Part shown: positions 17,085 through 24,596 of the stretch, piece after piece | Layout of the letters: every line of letters starts with the position of its first letter | Numbering within the stretch: the stretch's first letter is position 1 | Origin: an uncultured Eubacteriales bacterium | GTDB lineage: Bacteria; Bacillota; Clostridia; Oscillospirales; Butyricicoccaceae | Length of the DNA stretch: 29,983 nucleotides | Assembly: GCA_910586105.1 (NCBI GenBank) | Contig: CAJUGU010000037.1 | Coordinates: 1 to 29,983 of the forward strand | Direction of reading: 5' to 3' | Notes under the pieces: model-generated | Seen by the model: only the letters and a program-made list of their open reading frames with translations | The model's database searches: none | Told to the model about the DNA's origin: nothing | Position numbers and translations under genes: made by a program

Positions 17085-17111
17085 AAAAAACCGACGGCCT
17101 GCGTCGGTTTT
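17085..17111 (-). terminator. Terminator of the secG unit
   Basis: AAAACCGACG (17087-17096) pairs with CGTCGGTTTT (17102-17111) around a five-base loop. On the minus strand the stem is followed by a T run, so it ends the secG transcript before the response regulator gene. Confidence 0.85.
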
Positions 17112-17199
17112 CCGGGATCCGCGCGTTTGCGCAGCGCTATTCGGTTGTAGGGCGCAGCCGCCCGAGGCCGTTCCCGACCGGGCGGTTGCGAGGGCCGGT

Positions 17200-17424
17200 T
17201 CAACGCATCCCCATTGCGCCGCACAGCATGCACGCGCCAAGGCAGATCGCAGCGCCGACCGCAGCCCACTTGCCCTGCGTCTGCATCCGTTCCAGCTCTT
17301 CGGGCGCGGCTTCCCCGCGCTCAACCCGTCCGCCCAGCATCCCGCACCGGAGCTGGCAGACGATCGTCAGGATCGCGAAGAGCACGAACAGCGCCAGCGT
17401 CCCGGTTTGAAGCTGCTTCCACAT
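17200..17424 (-). CDS. Small two-helix membrane protein downstream of secG
   Basis: The last 74 codons of a longer open frame form a sensible small membrane protein. A hydrophobic segment (about 9-25) and a second one rich in Ala, Cys and Gly (about 51-70) are joined by a charged loop, GGRVERGEAAPEELERMQTQ. The ATG at 17424 sits nine bases beyond the secG stop, inside the same terminator-bounded unit. The ribosome binding site is weak, which suggests translational coupling to secG. I recognise no family. Confidence 0.5.
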   Translation of the reverse strand: MWKQLQTGTLALFVLFAILTIVCQLRCGMLGGRVERGEAAPEELERMQTQGKWAAVGAAICLGACMLCGAMGMR

Positions 17425-17432
17425 GGCGAGGC

Positions 17433-17672
17433 TTACTGCAAAACGTTCAGAATGACCGCGAGCGCAACAAAAACGATCGCGACTACGATGGTCAGCTTGT
17501 TCAGCATCGCATCCATGCCCTTTGCCTTGCCGGAGCCGAAGAAGGTTTCTGCGCCGCCGGAGATCGTACCGCTCATGCCCTGACGGGAGCCGCTCTGCAT
17601 GAGGATGGTAAAGGTCAGGAACAGGCTCGCAAGGATCATAACCACCGCGAGTACAGTCTGCATTGTCGTCAT
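17433..17672 (-). CDS. secG: Preprotein translocase subunit SecG
   Basis: This 79-residue protein is the small auxiliary subunit of the SecYEG channel and helps SecA-driven export. It shows the family layout: one N-terminal transmembrane helix, the conserved cytoplasmic loop ILMQSGSRQGMSGTISGG with the following ETFFG, and a second helix at the C-terminus. AGGAGG lies ten bases before the ATG. Its promoter is at 17747-17775. Confidence 0.95.
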   Translation of the reverse strand: MTTMQTVLAVVMILASLFLTFTILMQSGSRQGMSGTISGGAETFFGSGKAKGMDAMLNKLTIVVAIVFVALAVILNVLQ

Positions 17673-17746
17673 AATTTGGATTCCTCCTGGATTTTTTATT
17701 TCCCTGCCCTTTCCCCGCCGGAAAAGGGAATAATGGCATATCTTGA

Positions 17747-17775
17747 ATCATAGCATATCCGCCCCTTAATTGCAA
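17747..17775 (-). promoter_or_regulatory. Promoter for secG
   Basis: On the minus strand, TTGCAA (17770-17775) and TATGAT (17747-17752) are 17 bases apart, about 75 bases upstream of the secG ATG. It resembles the putP promoter. Confidence 0.75.
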
Positions 17776-17814
17776 GCGTTTTTGCGAAAATCCCGAAAAT
17801 ATTCAAAGTTGCAC

Positions 17815-17843
17815 TTAACTTTTCCCTCTCTGTGTGATATAAT
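17815..17843 (+). promoter_or_regulatory. Promoter reading toward the nuclease remnant and lepA
   Basis: TTAACT (17815-17820), a 17-base spacer and a perfect TATAAT (17838-17843) diverge from the secG promoter. A GGCCGCG/CGCGGCC stem follows, and a second TATAAT lies at 17939-17944. Confidence 0.65.
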
Positions 17844-17946
17844 AACCGCAAATAAGGCCGCGATCCGTTTTTTTTACGATCCCGTTCGCCGCGGCCTGAG
17901 AAAAAACGGCAAGGCTTTTCTTCTTATCGCGGTTGTGTTATAATCA

Positions 17947-18296
17947 ATGCATGGAAGACTTCGAGCGGGGCTGGATCCGAAGGATACCGAGACTGCGGAG
18001 GCGGATATCGTGGCCGTTACGCTGAAAAACGTTTTGTTAAATCCGCTGTATAACGATTTCGGGTTTACCGTCGGGCGGGAGCGCCCCGGCTTATGCCCTG
18101 CTGGAAGCGCGGGGTGCATGGACGGTCAATATCCTTATCCGTATCTTTGTTGTATTTGGCAAGCGCTTGAAAGGGACTTATCGATCGCTATAAACTGAAT
18201 GTTTACGCCAGTAAACAGATCGAGCTGCCAAAACCGGGATTGTATGTGATTTCTACCGGGGAGCACAGTTCACGGCCGGGCGGCGCAGCCGGCTGA
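17947..18296 (+). pseudogene. Remnant of an Rpn/PD-(D/E)XK nuclease (transposase-like) gene
   Basis: Three short stretches in three different frames together resemble the central part of the Rpn-type recombination-promoting nuclease family. The first reads ADIVAVTLKNVLLNPLYNDF (about 18003-18062). The second, from about 18083, reads YALLEARGAWTVNILIRI, where intact members have a VEAQSTW-like strand. The third, from 18183, reads DRYKLNVYASKQIELPKP then GLYVISTGEH and ends at a stop at 18294. At least two frameshifts are needed to join them, and both the N-terminal part and most of the C-terminal part are missing. Family identification is from recalled consensus and was not searched. It is certainly not a working gene. 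Confidence 0.7.
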
Positions 18297-18339
18297 TTTC
18301 CCATCTCCATGATTCGGCCAAAACCCGTTTTCCAATCCA

Positions 18340-18367
18340 GAATAGCCGCAAGCGGCTATTCTTATTT
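18340..18367 (+). terminator. Terminator after the nuclease remnant
   Basis: GAATAGCCG and CGGCTATTC pair perfectly around CAAG and are followed by TTATTT. A second small hairpin, ACGGCGG-TCT-CCGCCGT, lies at 18390-18406 before lepA. Confidence 0.7.
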
Positions 18368-18446
18368 ATCCATAAAAATCAAGAAAAAAACGGCGGTCTC
18401 CGCCGTGACAAAAAATTTATCTACCTGCTGACAAGGAGCAACCACT

Positions 18447-20255
18447 GTGAACGAACAAACAAAAATCCGGAATTTTTCGATCATTGCCCACATCGACCAT
18501 GGCAAATCCACGCTGGCCGACCGTATTTTGGAACAATGTGAAGCGGTCACGCAACGCGAAATGGAAGAACAGCTGCTCGACAACATGGATCTTGAACGCG
18601 AACGTGGGATCACGATCAAAGCGCGCGCCGTCACCATGGACTACCGGGCCGACGACGGCGAGACCTACCATCTGAACCTGATCGACACCCCCGGCCACGT
18701 TGACTTTAACTATGAGGTTTCCCGTTCGCTTGCCGCCTGTGAGGGCGCGCTGCTTGTCGTCGACGCCGCGCAAGGTATCGAAGCCCAAACGTTGGGCAAC
18801 ACTTATCTTGCATTGGAACACGATCTGGAAGTCGTCCCGATCATCAACAAGATCGATCTGCCCGCCGCCGAGCCGCTCAAAGCCAAGCAGGAGATCGAAG
18901 ATATCATTGGGATCCCCGCGATGGATTCCCCGGAGATCTCGGCGAAAATGGGCGTCAATATCCATGCCGTCCTGGAGCGCGTCGTCAGCGATATCCCCGC
19001 CCCGAACGGCGATCCGGACGCTCCGCTGCGCGCGTTGATCTTTGACAGCCAGTACGACCCTTATAAAGGCGTCATCGTTTACATGCGCCTGATGGACGGA
19101 CGGATCGCACCCGGCTCCAAGGTCAAAATGATGGCGACCGGCGCGGAATTCCAGGTCATCGAATGCGGCGTCATGCAGCCGCTTGGGCTGCTGCCTACGA
19201 CCGGGCTTTCCGCAGGCGAAGTCGGCTATTTCACCGCCTCCATTAAAAACGTCGCCGACACCCGCGTAGGCGATACCGTCACCGAATCCGCACGCCCCGC
19301 CGCCGAACCGCTCCCCGGCTACCGGCCCGCCCAACCCATGGTTTATTGCGGCATCTACACCGAAGACGGTTCCAAATATCCGGATCTGCGCGACGCGCTC
19401 GAAAAACTGCGCCTGAACGACGCCGCCCTTTCCTTTGAACCGGAATCCTCGATCGCACTGGGGTTCGGCTTCCGCTGCGGCTTCCTTGGGATGCTGCATA
19501 TGGAGGTCGTACAGGAACGGCTGGAACGTGAATTCGACCTCGATCTGGTCACAACCCTGCCTTCTGTGGTCTATCAGATCGTGAAGACCGACGGTACCGA
19601 GGTCTCGGTCGACAACCCGCATGATTACCCCGATCCGGCCCAGATCGACGAAGCGCGCGAGCCGTTCGTCAAGGCTGCGATCATCACCCCGCAGGAATAC
19701 GTTGGCAATATCATGCCCATGTGCCAGGACCGGCGCAGCGTCTTTAAAGATATGAAGTATCTGGACAGTACGCTGGTCGAACTGCATTATGAAATGCCGA
19801 TCAATGAGATCATTTATGATTTCTTCGACGCGCTCAAGGCCCGGACCAAAGGGTATGCATCGCTCGATTATGAGTTTTGCGACTACCGCGCAAGCGACCT
19901 TGTGAAGGTCGACCTGCTGCTCAACGGCGACCAGGTCGACGCGCTTTCCTTCATCGTCCATCGGGAAAAGGCATATGGGCGGGCGCGCCGCATCTGTGAA
20001 AAATTGAAGGAAAACATCCCGCGGCAGCTGTTTGAAGTCCCGATACAGGCGGCGATCGGCGGGAAGATCATTGCACGCGAGACCGTAAAAGCCATGCGCA
20101 AAGACGTGCTCGCGAAATGCTATGGCGGCGATATCACCCGTAAGAAGAAGCTGTTGGAAAAGCAGAAGGAAGGCAAAAAGAAAATGCGCACCCTCGGTTC
20201 GGTCCAGCTCCCGACCGAAGCCTTTATGGCCGTGCTCAAGCTGGATGAAGAATAA
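18447..20255 (+). CDS. lepA: Elongation factor 4 (LepA), ribosomal back-translocase GTPase
   Basis: This 602-residue translational GTPase is normal for LepA. G1 is AHIDHGKST (residues 14-22), the switch region has RERGITIKA, G3 is DTPGHVDF and G4 is NKIDLP. EF-G-like domains and the LepA-specific C-terminal domain follow, with the typical ending GDITRKKKLLEKQKEGKKKM. The start is a GTG with AAGGAG eight bases upstream. LepA helps ribosomes at difficult steps or in assembly. The upstream terminator at 18340 implies its own promoter or read-through; I do not see a clear one between. Confidence 0.97.
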   Translation: MNEQTKIRNFSIIAHIDHGKSTLADRILEQCEAVTQREMEEQLLDNMDLERERGITIKARAVTMDYRADDGETYHLNLIDTPGHVDFNYEVSRSLAACEGALLVVDAAQGIEAQTLGNTYLALEHDLEVVPIINKIDLPAAEPLKAKQEIEDIIGIPAMDSPEISAKMGVNIHAVLERVVSDIPAPNGDPDAPLRALIFDSQYDPYKGVIVYMRLMDGRIAPGSKVKMMATGAEFQVIECGVMQPLGLLPTTGLSAGEVGYFTASIKNVADTRVGDTVTESARPAAEPLPGYRPAQPMVYCGIYTEDGSKYPDLRDALEKLRLNDAALSFEPESSIALGFGFRCGFLGMLHMEVVQERLEREFDLDLVTTLPSVVYQIVKTDGTEVSVDNPHDYPDPAQIDEAREPFVKAAIITPQEYVGNIMPMCQDRRSVFKDMKYLDSTLVELHYEMPINEIIYDFFDALKARTKGYASLDYEFCDYRASDLVKVDLLLNGDQVDALSFIVHREKAYGRARRICEKLKENIPRQLFEVPIQAAIGGKIIARETVKAMRKDVLAKCYGGDITRKKKLLEKQKEGKKKMRTLGSVQLPTEAFMAVLKLDEE

Positions 20256-20336
20256 CGCCCCACAGGCTTTTCCCGGATCCCGGGCGGGCGGATCCCCTGC
20301 GGTTCGCTGCGCAGCGCCGCCTGAAAAGGAGCGATC

Positions 20337-21587
20337 ATGTCTTTTGTGATTTTTAACCCGGCGACCGGCCTGTATTTCCGGCAGCCGCTTGGGAAACCCC
20401 ATAGCTGGGTCAAGGATCCCAACCGGGCCCTGCAATTTGGTAAGCAACAGCGCGCCAAAAACTTTTTATGCAACAATTTCGTGCATACCGTCCGCGACCT
20501 CAAGCCGGAGGATATGCAGCTGATCGACCGGAAAGCGCAGGCGCAAGCACAGCCTGCGGCTGCGTCCGCGCCGCTCCGTATTGCCGGAGAGGCTGACGCG
20601 CAGGAATTGGTCAGCTCCCTGCCGCAAATGGTCGAAGAGTTGACGCACTCCGCGGATGTTGTCCAGGTAATGGAACGATTTTATGCCGCACAGCAGAAAA
20701 AGGCCGACCTCGAAAGCATTGATCTGCTGCATAAGATCGAATTTACCGAGTTGGATGTGATCTCGGGCTTCCTGCTTTGCCGCCAGCTTCAGGAAGTCCG
20801 GCTGCGTCGCCGCCGGGCAAAGGACAGCCTGGAATTGCTCAGCCTGTTCCATGAATCCGGATTGTTTGAAAGCCTTGGCAAATTGCAGGCCATGATCGGC
20901 GCGTACCGCGAACGGATCGGTACCCGCAGTTATCTGCCGCGCGTGCTGGACGAGCTGTTTGAGGCGTTCCCGAAAACATTGGAACCGCCGACCGATCCGC
21001 TCGCGGCGGCAGAGCCAGCGCCAGCCGGGGCGGAGGCGGGAACGCTCGAACCGGTCAAGGCTGCGCCTGCCGGAACCGATTCCACGGAACCGGTCAAACC
21101 TGCGCCGGTTGACACGGGCTCCGACGCACCGGTCAAGATTGCGCCCGCCGGTTCGGATTCCATGGAATCGGTCAAGCCAGCATCCGTCGATTCGGATCTC
21201 GTGGAACCGGCAGAGCCTGCCCCGGAAGCCGACGCGGAAACGTCTTCGCCGGAGCAAGCTTCCCACGAGGGATCGCCACCGAAAACGGCGGCCTCGGAAA
21301 TCCTTTCCGCATCAGCGCCCGTGACGGCTTTGCAAAGCACGCCAGAGATGGAAACGCCCGACGGACGCCCCTCCCGACCGGCGCAGCCCGTCCCAAAATC
21401 AGTGCCGGAAACCATCGCGCCGCCGCGTCACCCTTTCAAGCGCCGTGTGGTAAACTCCCGCGCACGGAGCCATTTGAAGCCCGGACGGCGGCGATCGGCC
21501 AGCCGCAGGACAAAGAAGCCCGGACGGCGGCGACCGGTCAGCCACAAGTTCAAGAAGCACGTGCGCCGTATCTCTCCACGCGCATAA
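20337..21587 (+). CDS. Repeat-containing protein of unknown function, basic C-terminus
   Basis: This 416-residue protein was not recognised. Residues 1-60 form a compact start, with SFVIFNPATGLYF and later RALQFGKQQRAKNFL. Residues 84-212 are strongly helical and charged. Residues 238-302 consist of five 13-residue units of the EPVKPAPVDTGSD type, alternating APAG and APVD forms. Residues 366-416 are very basic and contain two 13-residue units beginning KPGRRR (381-393 and 394-406). It has no signal peptide or membrane segment. The basic end suggests nucleic acid or ribosome binding, but that is inference. AAAGGAG lies five bases before the ATG, 81 bases after lepA, and a strong terminator follows. 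Confidence 0.8.
   Translation: MSFVIFNPATGLYFRQPLGKPHSWVKDPNRALQFGKQQRAKNFLCNNFVHTVRDLKPEDMQLIDRKAQAQAQPAAASAPLRIAGEADAQELVSSLPQMVEELTHSADVVQVMERFYAAQQKKADLESIDLLHKIEFTELDVISGFLLCRQLQEVRLRRRRAKDSLELLSLFHESGLFESLGKLQAMIGAYRERIGTRSYLPRVLDELFEAFPKTLEPPTDPLAAAEPAPAGAEAGTLEPVKAAPAGTDSTEPVKPAPVDTGSDAPVKIAPAGSDSMESVKPASVDSDLVEPAEPAPEADAETSSPEQASHEGSPPKTAASEILSASAPVTALQSTPEMETPDGRPSRPAQPVPKSVPETIAPPRHPFKRRVVNSRARSHLKPGRRRSASRRTKKPGRRRPVSHKFKKHVRRISPRA
21048..21242 (+). repeat. Five 39-bp in-frame tandem repeats
   Basis: Five consecutive units encode 13 residues each: EPVKAAPAGTDST, EPVKPAPVDTGSD, APVKIAPAGSDSM, ESVKPASVDSDLV and EPAEPAPEADAET. Units one and three, and two and four, are most alike, suggesting duplication of a 78-bp pair. 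Confidence 0.8.
21477..21554 (+). repeat. Two 39-bp in-frame tandem repeats (basic)
   Basis: Two adjacent units encode KPGRRRSASRRTK and KPGRRRPVSHKFK. The first half of each unit is nearly identical in DNA, AAGCCCGGACGGCGGCGA. Confidence 0.8.
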
Positions 21588-21628
21588 AAATGCCCGGTAA
21601 GCCTTGCCGTTGAAAGGCTTACCGGGCA
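21586..21628. terminator. Bidirectional terminator
   Basis: TGCCCGGTAAGCCTT (21591-21605) pairs perfectly with its reverse complement at 21614-21628. AAAAA precedes it on the plus strand, giving a T5 tail on the minus strand; the plus-strand tail is TTGCCCGTTTT. Confidence 0.85.
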
Positions 21629-21726
21629 TTGCCCGTTTTCTGGCAACCGTATCTTGAAATGCGATCATTCGATCCGGATAGGGGGGCGCTGCTTTAGATT
21701 CGGTTTCTATATGCCTATCCTTTCCT
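21587..21726 (-). ncRNA. Candidate small RNA of about 140 nt
   Basis: A minus-strand promoter at 21733-21761 points at the T5-tailed terminator at 21591-21628, with no convincing coding frame between. The predicted transcript can close a domain by pairing GGATAGG (about 21712-21718) with CCTATCC (about 21676-21682), followed by a small GATC-GAAT-GATC loop and the terminator stem. It matches no RNA family I recognise. Its 3' end converges on, and uses the same stem as, the preceding plus-strand gene. Expression is inferred only. Confidence 0.4.
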
Positions 21727-21732
21727 GTGTTA

Positions 21733-21761
21733 AGCATAGCATATTTCTGCCCGGAAAACAA
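21733..21761 (-). promoter_or_regulatory. Promoter for the candidate small RNA
   Basis: On the minus strand, TTGTTT (21756-21761), a 17-base spacer and TATGCT (21733-21738) form a promoter like those of putP and secG. Confidence 0.55.
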
Positions 21762-21992
21762 GTTCATCATATGCAAATCACAAACTTGCTCCCGAAAGGA
21801 TTGGTTGGACCGAAGGAATATCCCGCGCCAGGCTTGGAAGCCGCAGGCATGTTCACCCGCGCCGCCGCATATAGTAGACCTGCCCGAAACCCATCGGCGC
21901 GCCGTCTGCCCGTTCGCCGTTCCGCTTTGACGTGGAACCCTGCGCAGCCGGTACGTCGCCCTTTTCGGGCAGAAATCGGAGGTGCGCGCCGC
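21762..21992. other. Leader region before the flippase gene
   Basis: The flippase frame is open here back to 21654, but this part shows no membrane segments or family sequence. I see no gene or clear plus-strand promoter. Confidence 0.3.
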
Positions 21993-23549
21993 GTGAGGAT
22001 GCAAAAAAACAGCTTTTTATATTCGGCCTCGCTGCTTGCGGCGTCGAACCTGATCCTACAGCTTTTAGGGTTTGTCTATCGCATCATCCTGAGCCGCTTT
22101 GGCGGCGCGGAGGGGCTGGGCGTTTACCGGCTCGCGTTTTCGGTATACTCCGTCATCAATGCCGGGTGCCTGTCGGGCATCACGACCGCCTGCACCCGGC
22201 TTTCCGCCGAATATTACGCCACCGGACGGCGCGGCCAGATCCGACGGCTGATCGTTGTTGCTTTTTGCGGTTTCTTTACGCTGGTGCTGCTGTGCGGCGG
22301 CGTATTGTTCCTCGCGCACGATGAAGTCGCGGAGTTCGTGCTGGGCGACGCCCGCACCGCAGCGGCCTTCGTGCCCATGCTGATCTGCCTTGCGCTGACC
22401 GGTGTGGAGAATATCTTCAAATCGGTGTGCATCGGCCTCAAGCAAGTACGGTTCGCCGCGGTCAGCGAGATCGCCGAGCAAGTGATCCGGATCCTGGCGG
22501 TGCTGGCGCTGCTGCTGCGCTTTTCCAACGGCGATCACGGACGGCTCGCCATGCTGATCTTCCTGGGTATGGCGGTCAGCGAGCTTTTCAGCGCAACGTT
22601 CCTGACCTGCTGCTATCGCCGGGATATCCGGCCGCTGACCGCAGGCGGACGCAGCGGCCCTGCGCCCGGATTCTGGGGGATCGCCCTGCCGCTTTCCCTC
22701 ACGGCGCTGCTCAATAACCTGATCGGTTCGGCAGGCTCGGTGCTCATGCCGCGCCGTCTGCGCCTTGCCGGATTGACCGAAGCGCAGGCAATGGCGGAAC
22801 TGGGCGTGGTTTCCGGGATGGCGTCGCCGCTGGTGCTGCTGCCCTCGGCGCTCATCAGTTCGGTGATCACGGCGCTGATGCCGGTGCTTTCCGACGCTTA
22901 CGCGAATGGACGGCGGCAAGCGATCCGGAAGCTGTCGGAAAAAGGGCTTTTCGTGATCGGTATGATCGGCGCGCCCGCCGTTGCGATCATCGTCCCGCTT
23001 GCGCCGACGCTTTCGCGGCTGTTTTTCGGGCAGGTTATCACCGCGCGTTATATGTCCATCCTTGGGCTTTCCGCCGTGCTGATGTTTTATCAAATGGGAT
23101 CGGGGTCGATCCTGAACGTGACCGGTTATCAACGGTTCCATATCTGTACCGCCGTCGGCAGTGAATTGCTCCAGCTGGCGTTGATGTTCGTGCTCTGCGC
23201 CGTGCCGCAGCTCGGCATTTATGGTTATTTGTATGCGGCGCTGCTGGCTTCCTTCGCAGGCGCGTCGGCAAACCTGCTGCTGCTGCGCCGTGTGACCGGC
23301 GAAGCGCTTCGGCTGTCGAAATTGGCGTTGCTTCCGGCGGCGTGCGCGTTGACGCTCTCCCTTTGGACGCGGGTCTTTTACAGCGCCGCGATCGGCATGC
23401 TGGGCTCCCAGTGGGCGGCTGTGTTGGCCGCGCTGGCCGCGGCAGGGGCGTTGTATCTGTTGCTGCTGCGTTTGTTGGGGATCCGCGTATGGGAATACGT
23501 CCGCAGCCGGACCGAACCCGTGCCAATGATGTGTTATTTTATGGCATAA
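21993..23549 (+). CDS. SpoVB-like polysaccharide/lipid flippase (MATE/MVF superfamily)
   Basis: This protein of about 518 residues is almost wholly membrane-embedded, with 12 to 14 predicted helices. It starts with the typical KNSFLYSASLLAASNLILQLLGFVYRI-type first helix (residues about 4-30) and continues with SRFGGAEGLGVYRLAFSVYS. This matches SpoVB and related oligosaccharide flippases, which move lipid-linked sugars such as peptidoglycan or spore-cortex precursors across the membrane. The start is ambiguous: a GTG at 21993 with GGAGG ten bases upstream, or the ATG at 21999. The longer frame from 21654 is rejected. No sporulation gene is adjacent, so the substrate is uncertain. Confidence 0.85.
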   Translation: MRMQKNSFLYSASLLAASNLILQLLGFVYRIILSRFGGAEGLGVYRLAFSVYSVINAGCLSGITTACTRLSAEYYATGRRGQIRRLIVVAFCGFFTLVLLCGGVLFLAHDEVAEFVLGDARTAAAFVPMLICLALTGVENIFKSVCIGLKQVRFAAVSEIAEQVIRILAVLALLLRFSNGDHGRLAMLIFLGMAVSELFSATFLTCCYRRDIRPLTAGGRSGPAPGFWGIALPLSLTALLNNLIGSAGSVLMPRRLRLAGLTEAQAMAELGVVSGMASPLVLLPSALISSVITALMPVLSDAYANGRRQAIRKLSEKGLFVIGMIGAPAVAIIVPLAPTLSRLFFGQVITARYMSILGLSAVLMFYQMGSGSILNVTGYQRFHICTAVGSELLQLALMFVLCAVPQLGIYGYLYAALLASFAGASANLLLLRRVTGEALRLSKLALLPAACALTLSLWTRVFYSAAIGMLGSQWAAVLAALAAAGALYLLLLRLLGIRVWEYVRSRTEPVPMMCYFMA

Positions 23550-23585
23550 GGCGGAGGAAAAGGGAGGCGCGGCGCGCTGCTGAAT

Positions 23586-23831
23586 ATGCTGGCCGACGGC
23601 TATATCGCCCATCATGAAATGCTCGAAAGGAAAGGGCATTTGCTGCCGACCACCGGCTTTGAAGAAACCAATCAGGGCTCGCTCAGCTTCATCGGCGAGC
23701 TGCCGTCCGAAGGGCCGGTCACAGTCGGCCAGGGCTGGGGCTTTATGGATTCGCAGGAGACGGCCAGCGTATCGCGCGAAATGTTCGAGGGGATCGTCCG
23801 GGAATCAATCGAAAAATTATGGCAGGCTTAA
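23586..23831 (+). CDS. Small frame, probable 3' fragment of a lost gene
   Basis: This 81-codon frame has protein-like composition, with segments such as GYIAHHEMLERKGHLLPTTG, GQGWGFMDSQETASVSREMF and IVRESIEKLWQ. It is open back to 23550, but the only ATG has its nearest GGGAGG 18 bases upstream, too far for normal initiation. It looks like the end of a larger protein whose start was lost next to the flippase gene. I do not recognise the family. Confidence 0.4.
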   Translation: MLADGYIAHHEMLERKGHLLPTTGFEETNQGSLSFIGELPSEGPVTVGQGWGFMDSQETASVSREMFEGIVRESIEKLWQA

Positions 23832-23907
23832 CGAAAACGCCGGAAATACGGCGGGCCGGATCCCTTGCGGCGCGGCCTGCCTCCGGATAAACGGCCAGCC
23901 CCGTCAA

Positions 23908-23953
23908 TCAAAGGAGCAGTCTCATGGAAATCGCAGGACAATGCATGCAATTA
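23908..23953 (+). other. Orphan gene start: ribosome binding site and ATG without a gene
   Basis: AAAGGAG lies seven bases before the ATG at 23924, a model start site. Within about ten codons the sequence passes into the antisense strand of the AraC-type remnant, so the gene that used this start has been cut away. The breakpoint lies between about 23930 and 23953. Confidence 0.45.
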
Positions 23954-24420
23954 TGTCAGCAGATCCCGGATCTTTTCTGCGCCCGGATGGGAAAACACGG
24001 AGCCGCCATACAATTTGGTGATATGGCGATAAAATTTTTCGGTCACGCCGCCGTCCAGATGCACCCATACGAACTCGGCATGTCCGATCGTAGGATATTC
24101 GTGCGGCTGGCGGCGGTTGAAGAACCCGACTTTCCCTTTGTCTGCGACCACCGTCCGTCCGCCGCCCGTCACGGACAGCCGTCCGCCAATGATATAAGAA
24201 CCTGCATTCACAAGCCCAAAGCGGCGTCTGGACGGCGCCTGACGCGGTCATGCTGCGCCATCTACCGTCCATCCACCACTTTCGCTTATGAATACAGGTT
24301 CTAAAAAATCATATAATTGTTGTAGTTTTCCCGGGCGATCTGATAGCTGTATTCGGTAAAAAACCGCCCGCAGGAAGTGACGTAATACAGCATGTCGCGG
24401 GCAGTACAAATCAACAACGA
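23951..24420 (-). pseudogene. AraC-family regulator fragment interrupted by a MITE-like element
   Basis: The minus strand encodes the cupin-type ligand-binding domain of an AraC regulator. It begins near 24420 with ICTARDMLYYVTSCGRFF and reads to NYNNYMIF, where an inserted 104-bp element adds a stop codon. It resumes with YIIGGRLSVTGGG and continues through RRQPHEY and FVWVHLDGG to a stop at 23951. Removing the element and one TAA duplicate (107 bases) joins the two parts in the same frame as MIFYIIGG. The extreme N-terminus is missing where the dispersed repeat abuts, and the whole C-terminal helix-turn-helix domain is missing beyond 23951. No DNA binding is possible. Confidence 0.85.
24198..24301. 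mobile_element. 104-bp MITE-like element with TAA target duplication
   Basis: The ends are inverted repeats: GAACCTGCATTCACAAGC on the left and the reverse complement of GAACCTGTATTCATAAGC on the right, 16 of 18 matching, with weaker similarity for about ten more bases. TAA occurs directly outside both ends (24195-24197 and 24302-24304). The interior is GC-rich, has no coding frame and cannot supply a transposase. A 3-base TNA duplication is known for IS1031-type members of the IS5 group, so one of those could have moved it; this is inference. Confidence 0.8.
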
Positions 24421-24423
24421 TCC

Positions 24424-24541
24424 GCGCACCCCTCCCCGCCGCGGCGGAGAAAGGGAGTCCAGAGGGACGAGTCCCTCTGGCGCCGCCCCGCGTAGGGGCC
24501 GCACGCCGCGCAGGCGAGACAAACGTTAATTTCCATGTTCA
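24424..24541 (+). repeat. Dispersed intergenic repeat, copy 2 (lacks the first hairpin)
   Basis: This matches the 3' half of copy 1, from GGCGGAGAAAGGGA through the second hairpin (24459-24480) to CGCCGCGCAGGCGAGACAAAC. The hairpin reads CCAGAGGGA-CGAG-TCCCTCTGG. Relative to copy 1, one A-T pair has become G-C on both sides, a compensatory change. The GC-rich middle is shorter than in copy 1. Confidence 0.7.
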
Positions 24542-24596
24542 CGGGTATAGTTTTCGGAACGCTGTCCGCTGCGGGGATCAGGCGCGGGCGCCCGGC

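Noticed and set aside
16974..17324. N-terminal extension of the response regulator frame
   Set aside because: It is not regulator-like, crosses the secG terminator, and a good ribosome binding site precedes the start at 16973.
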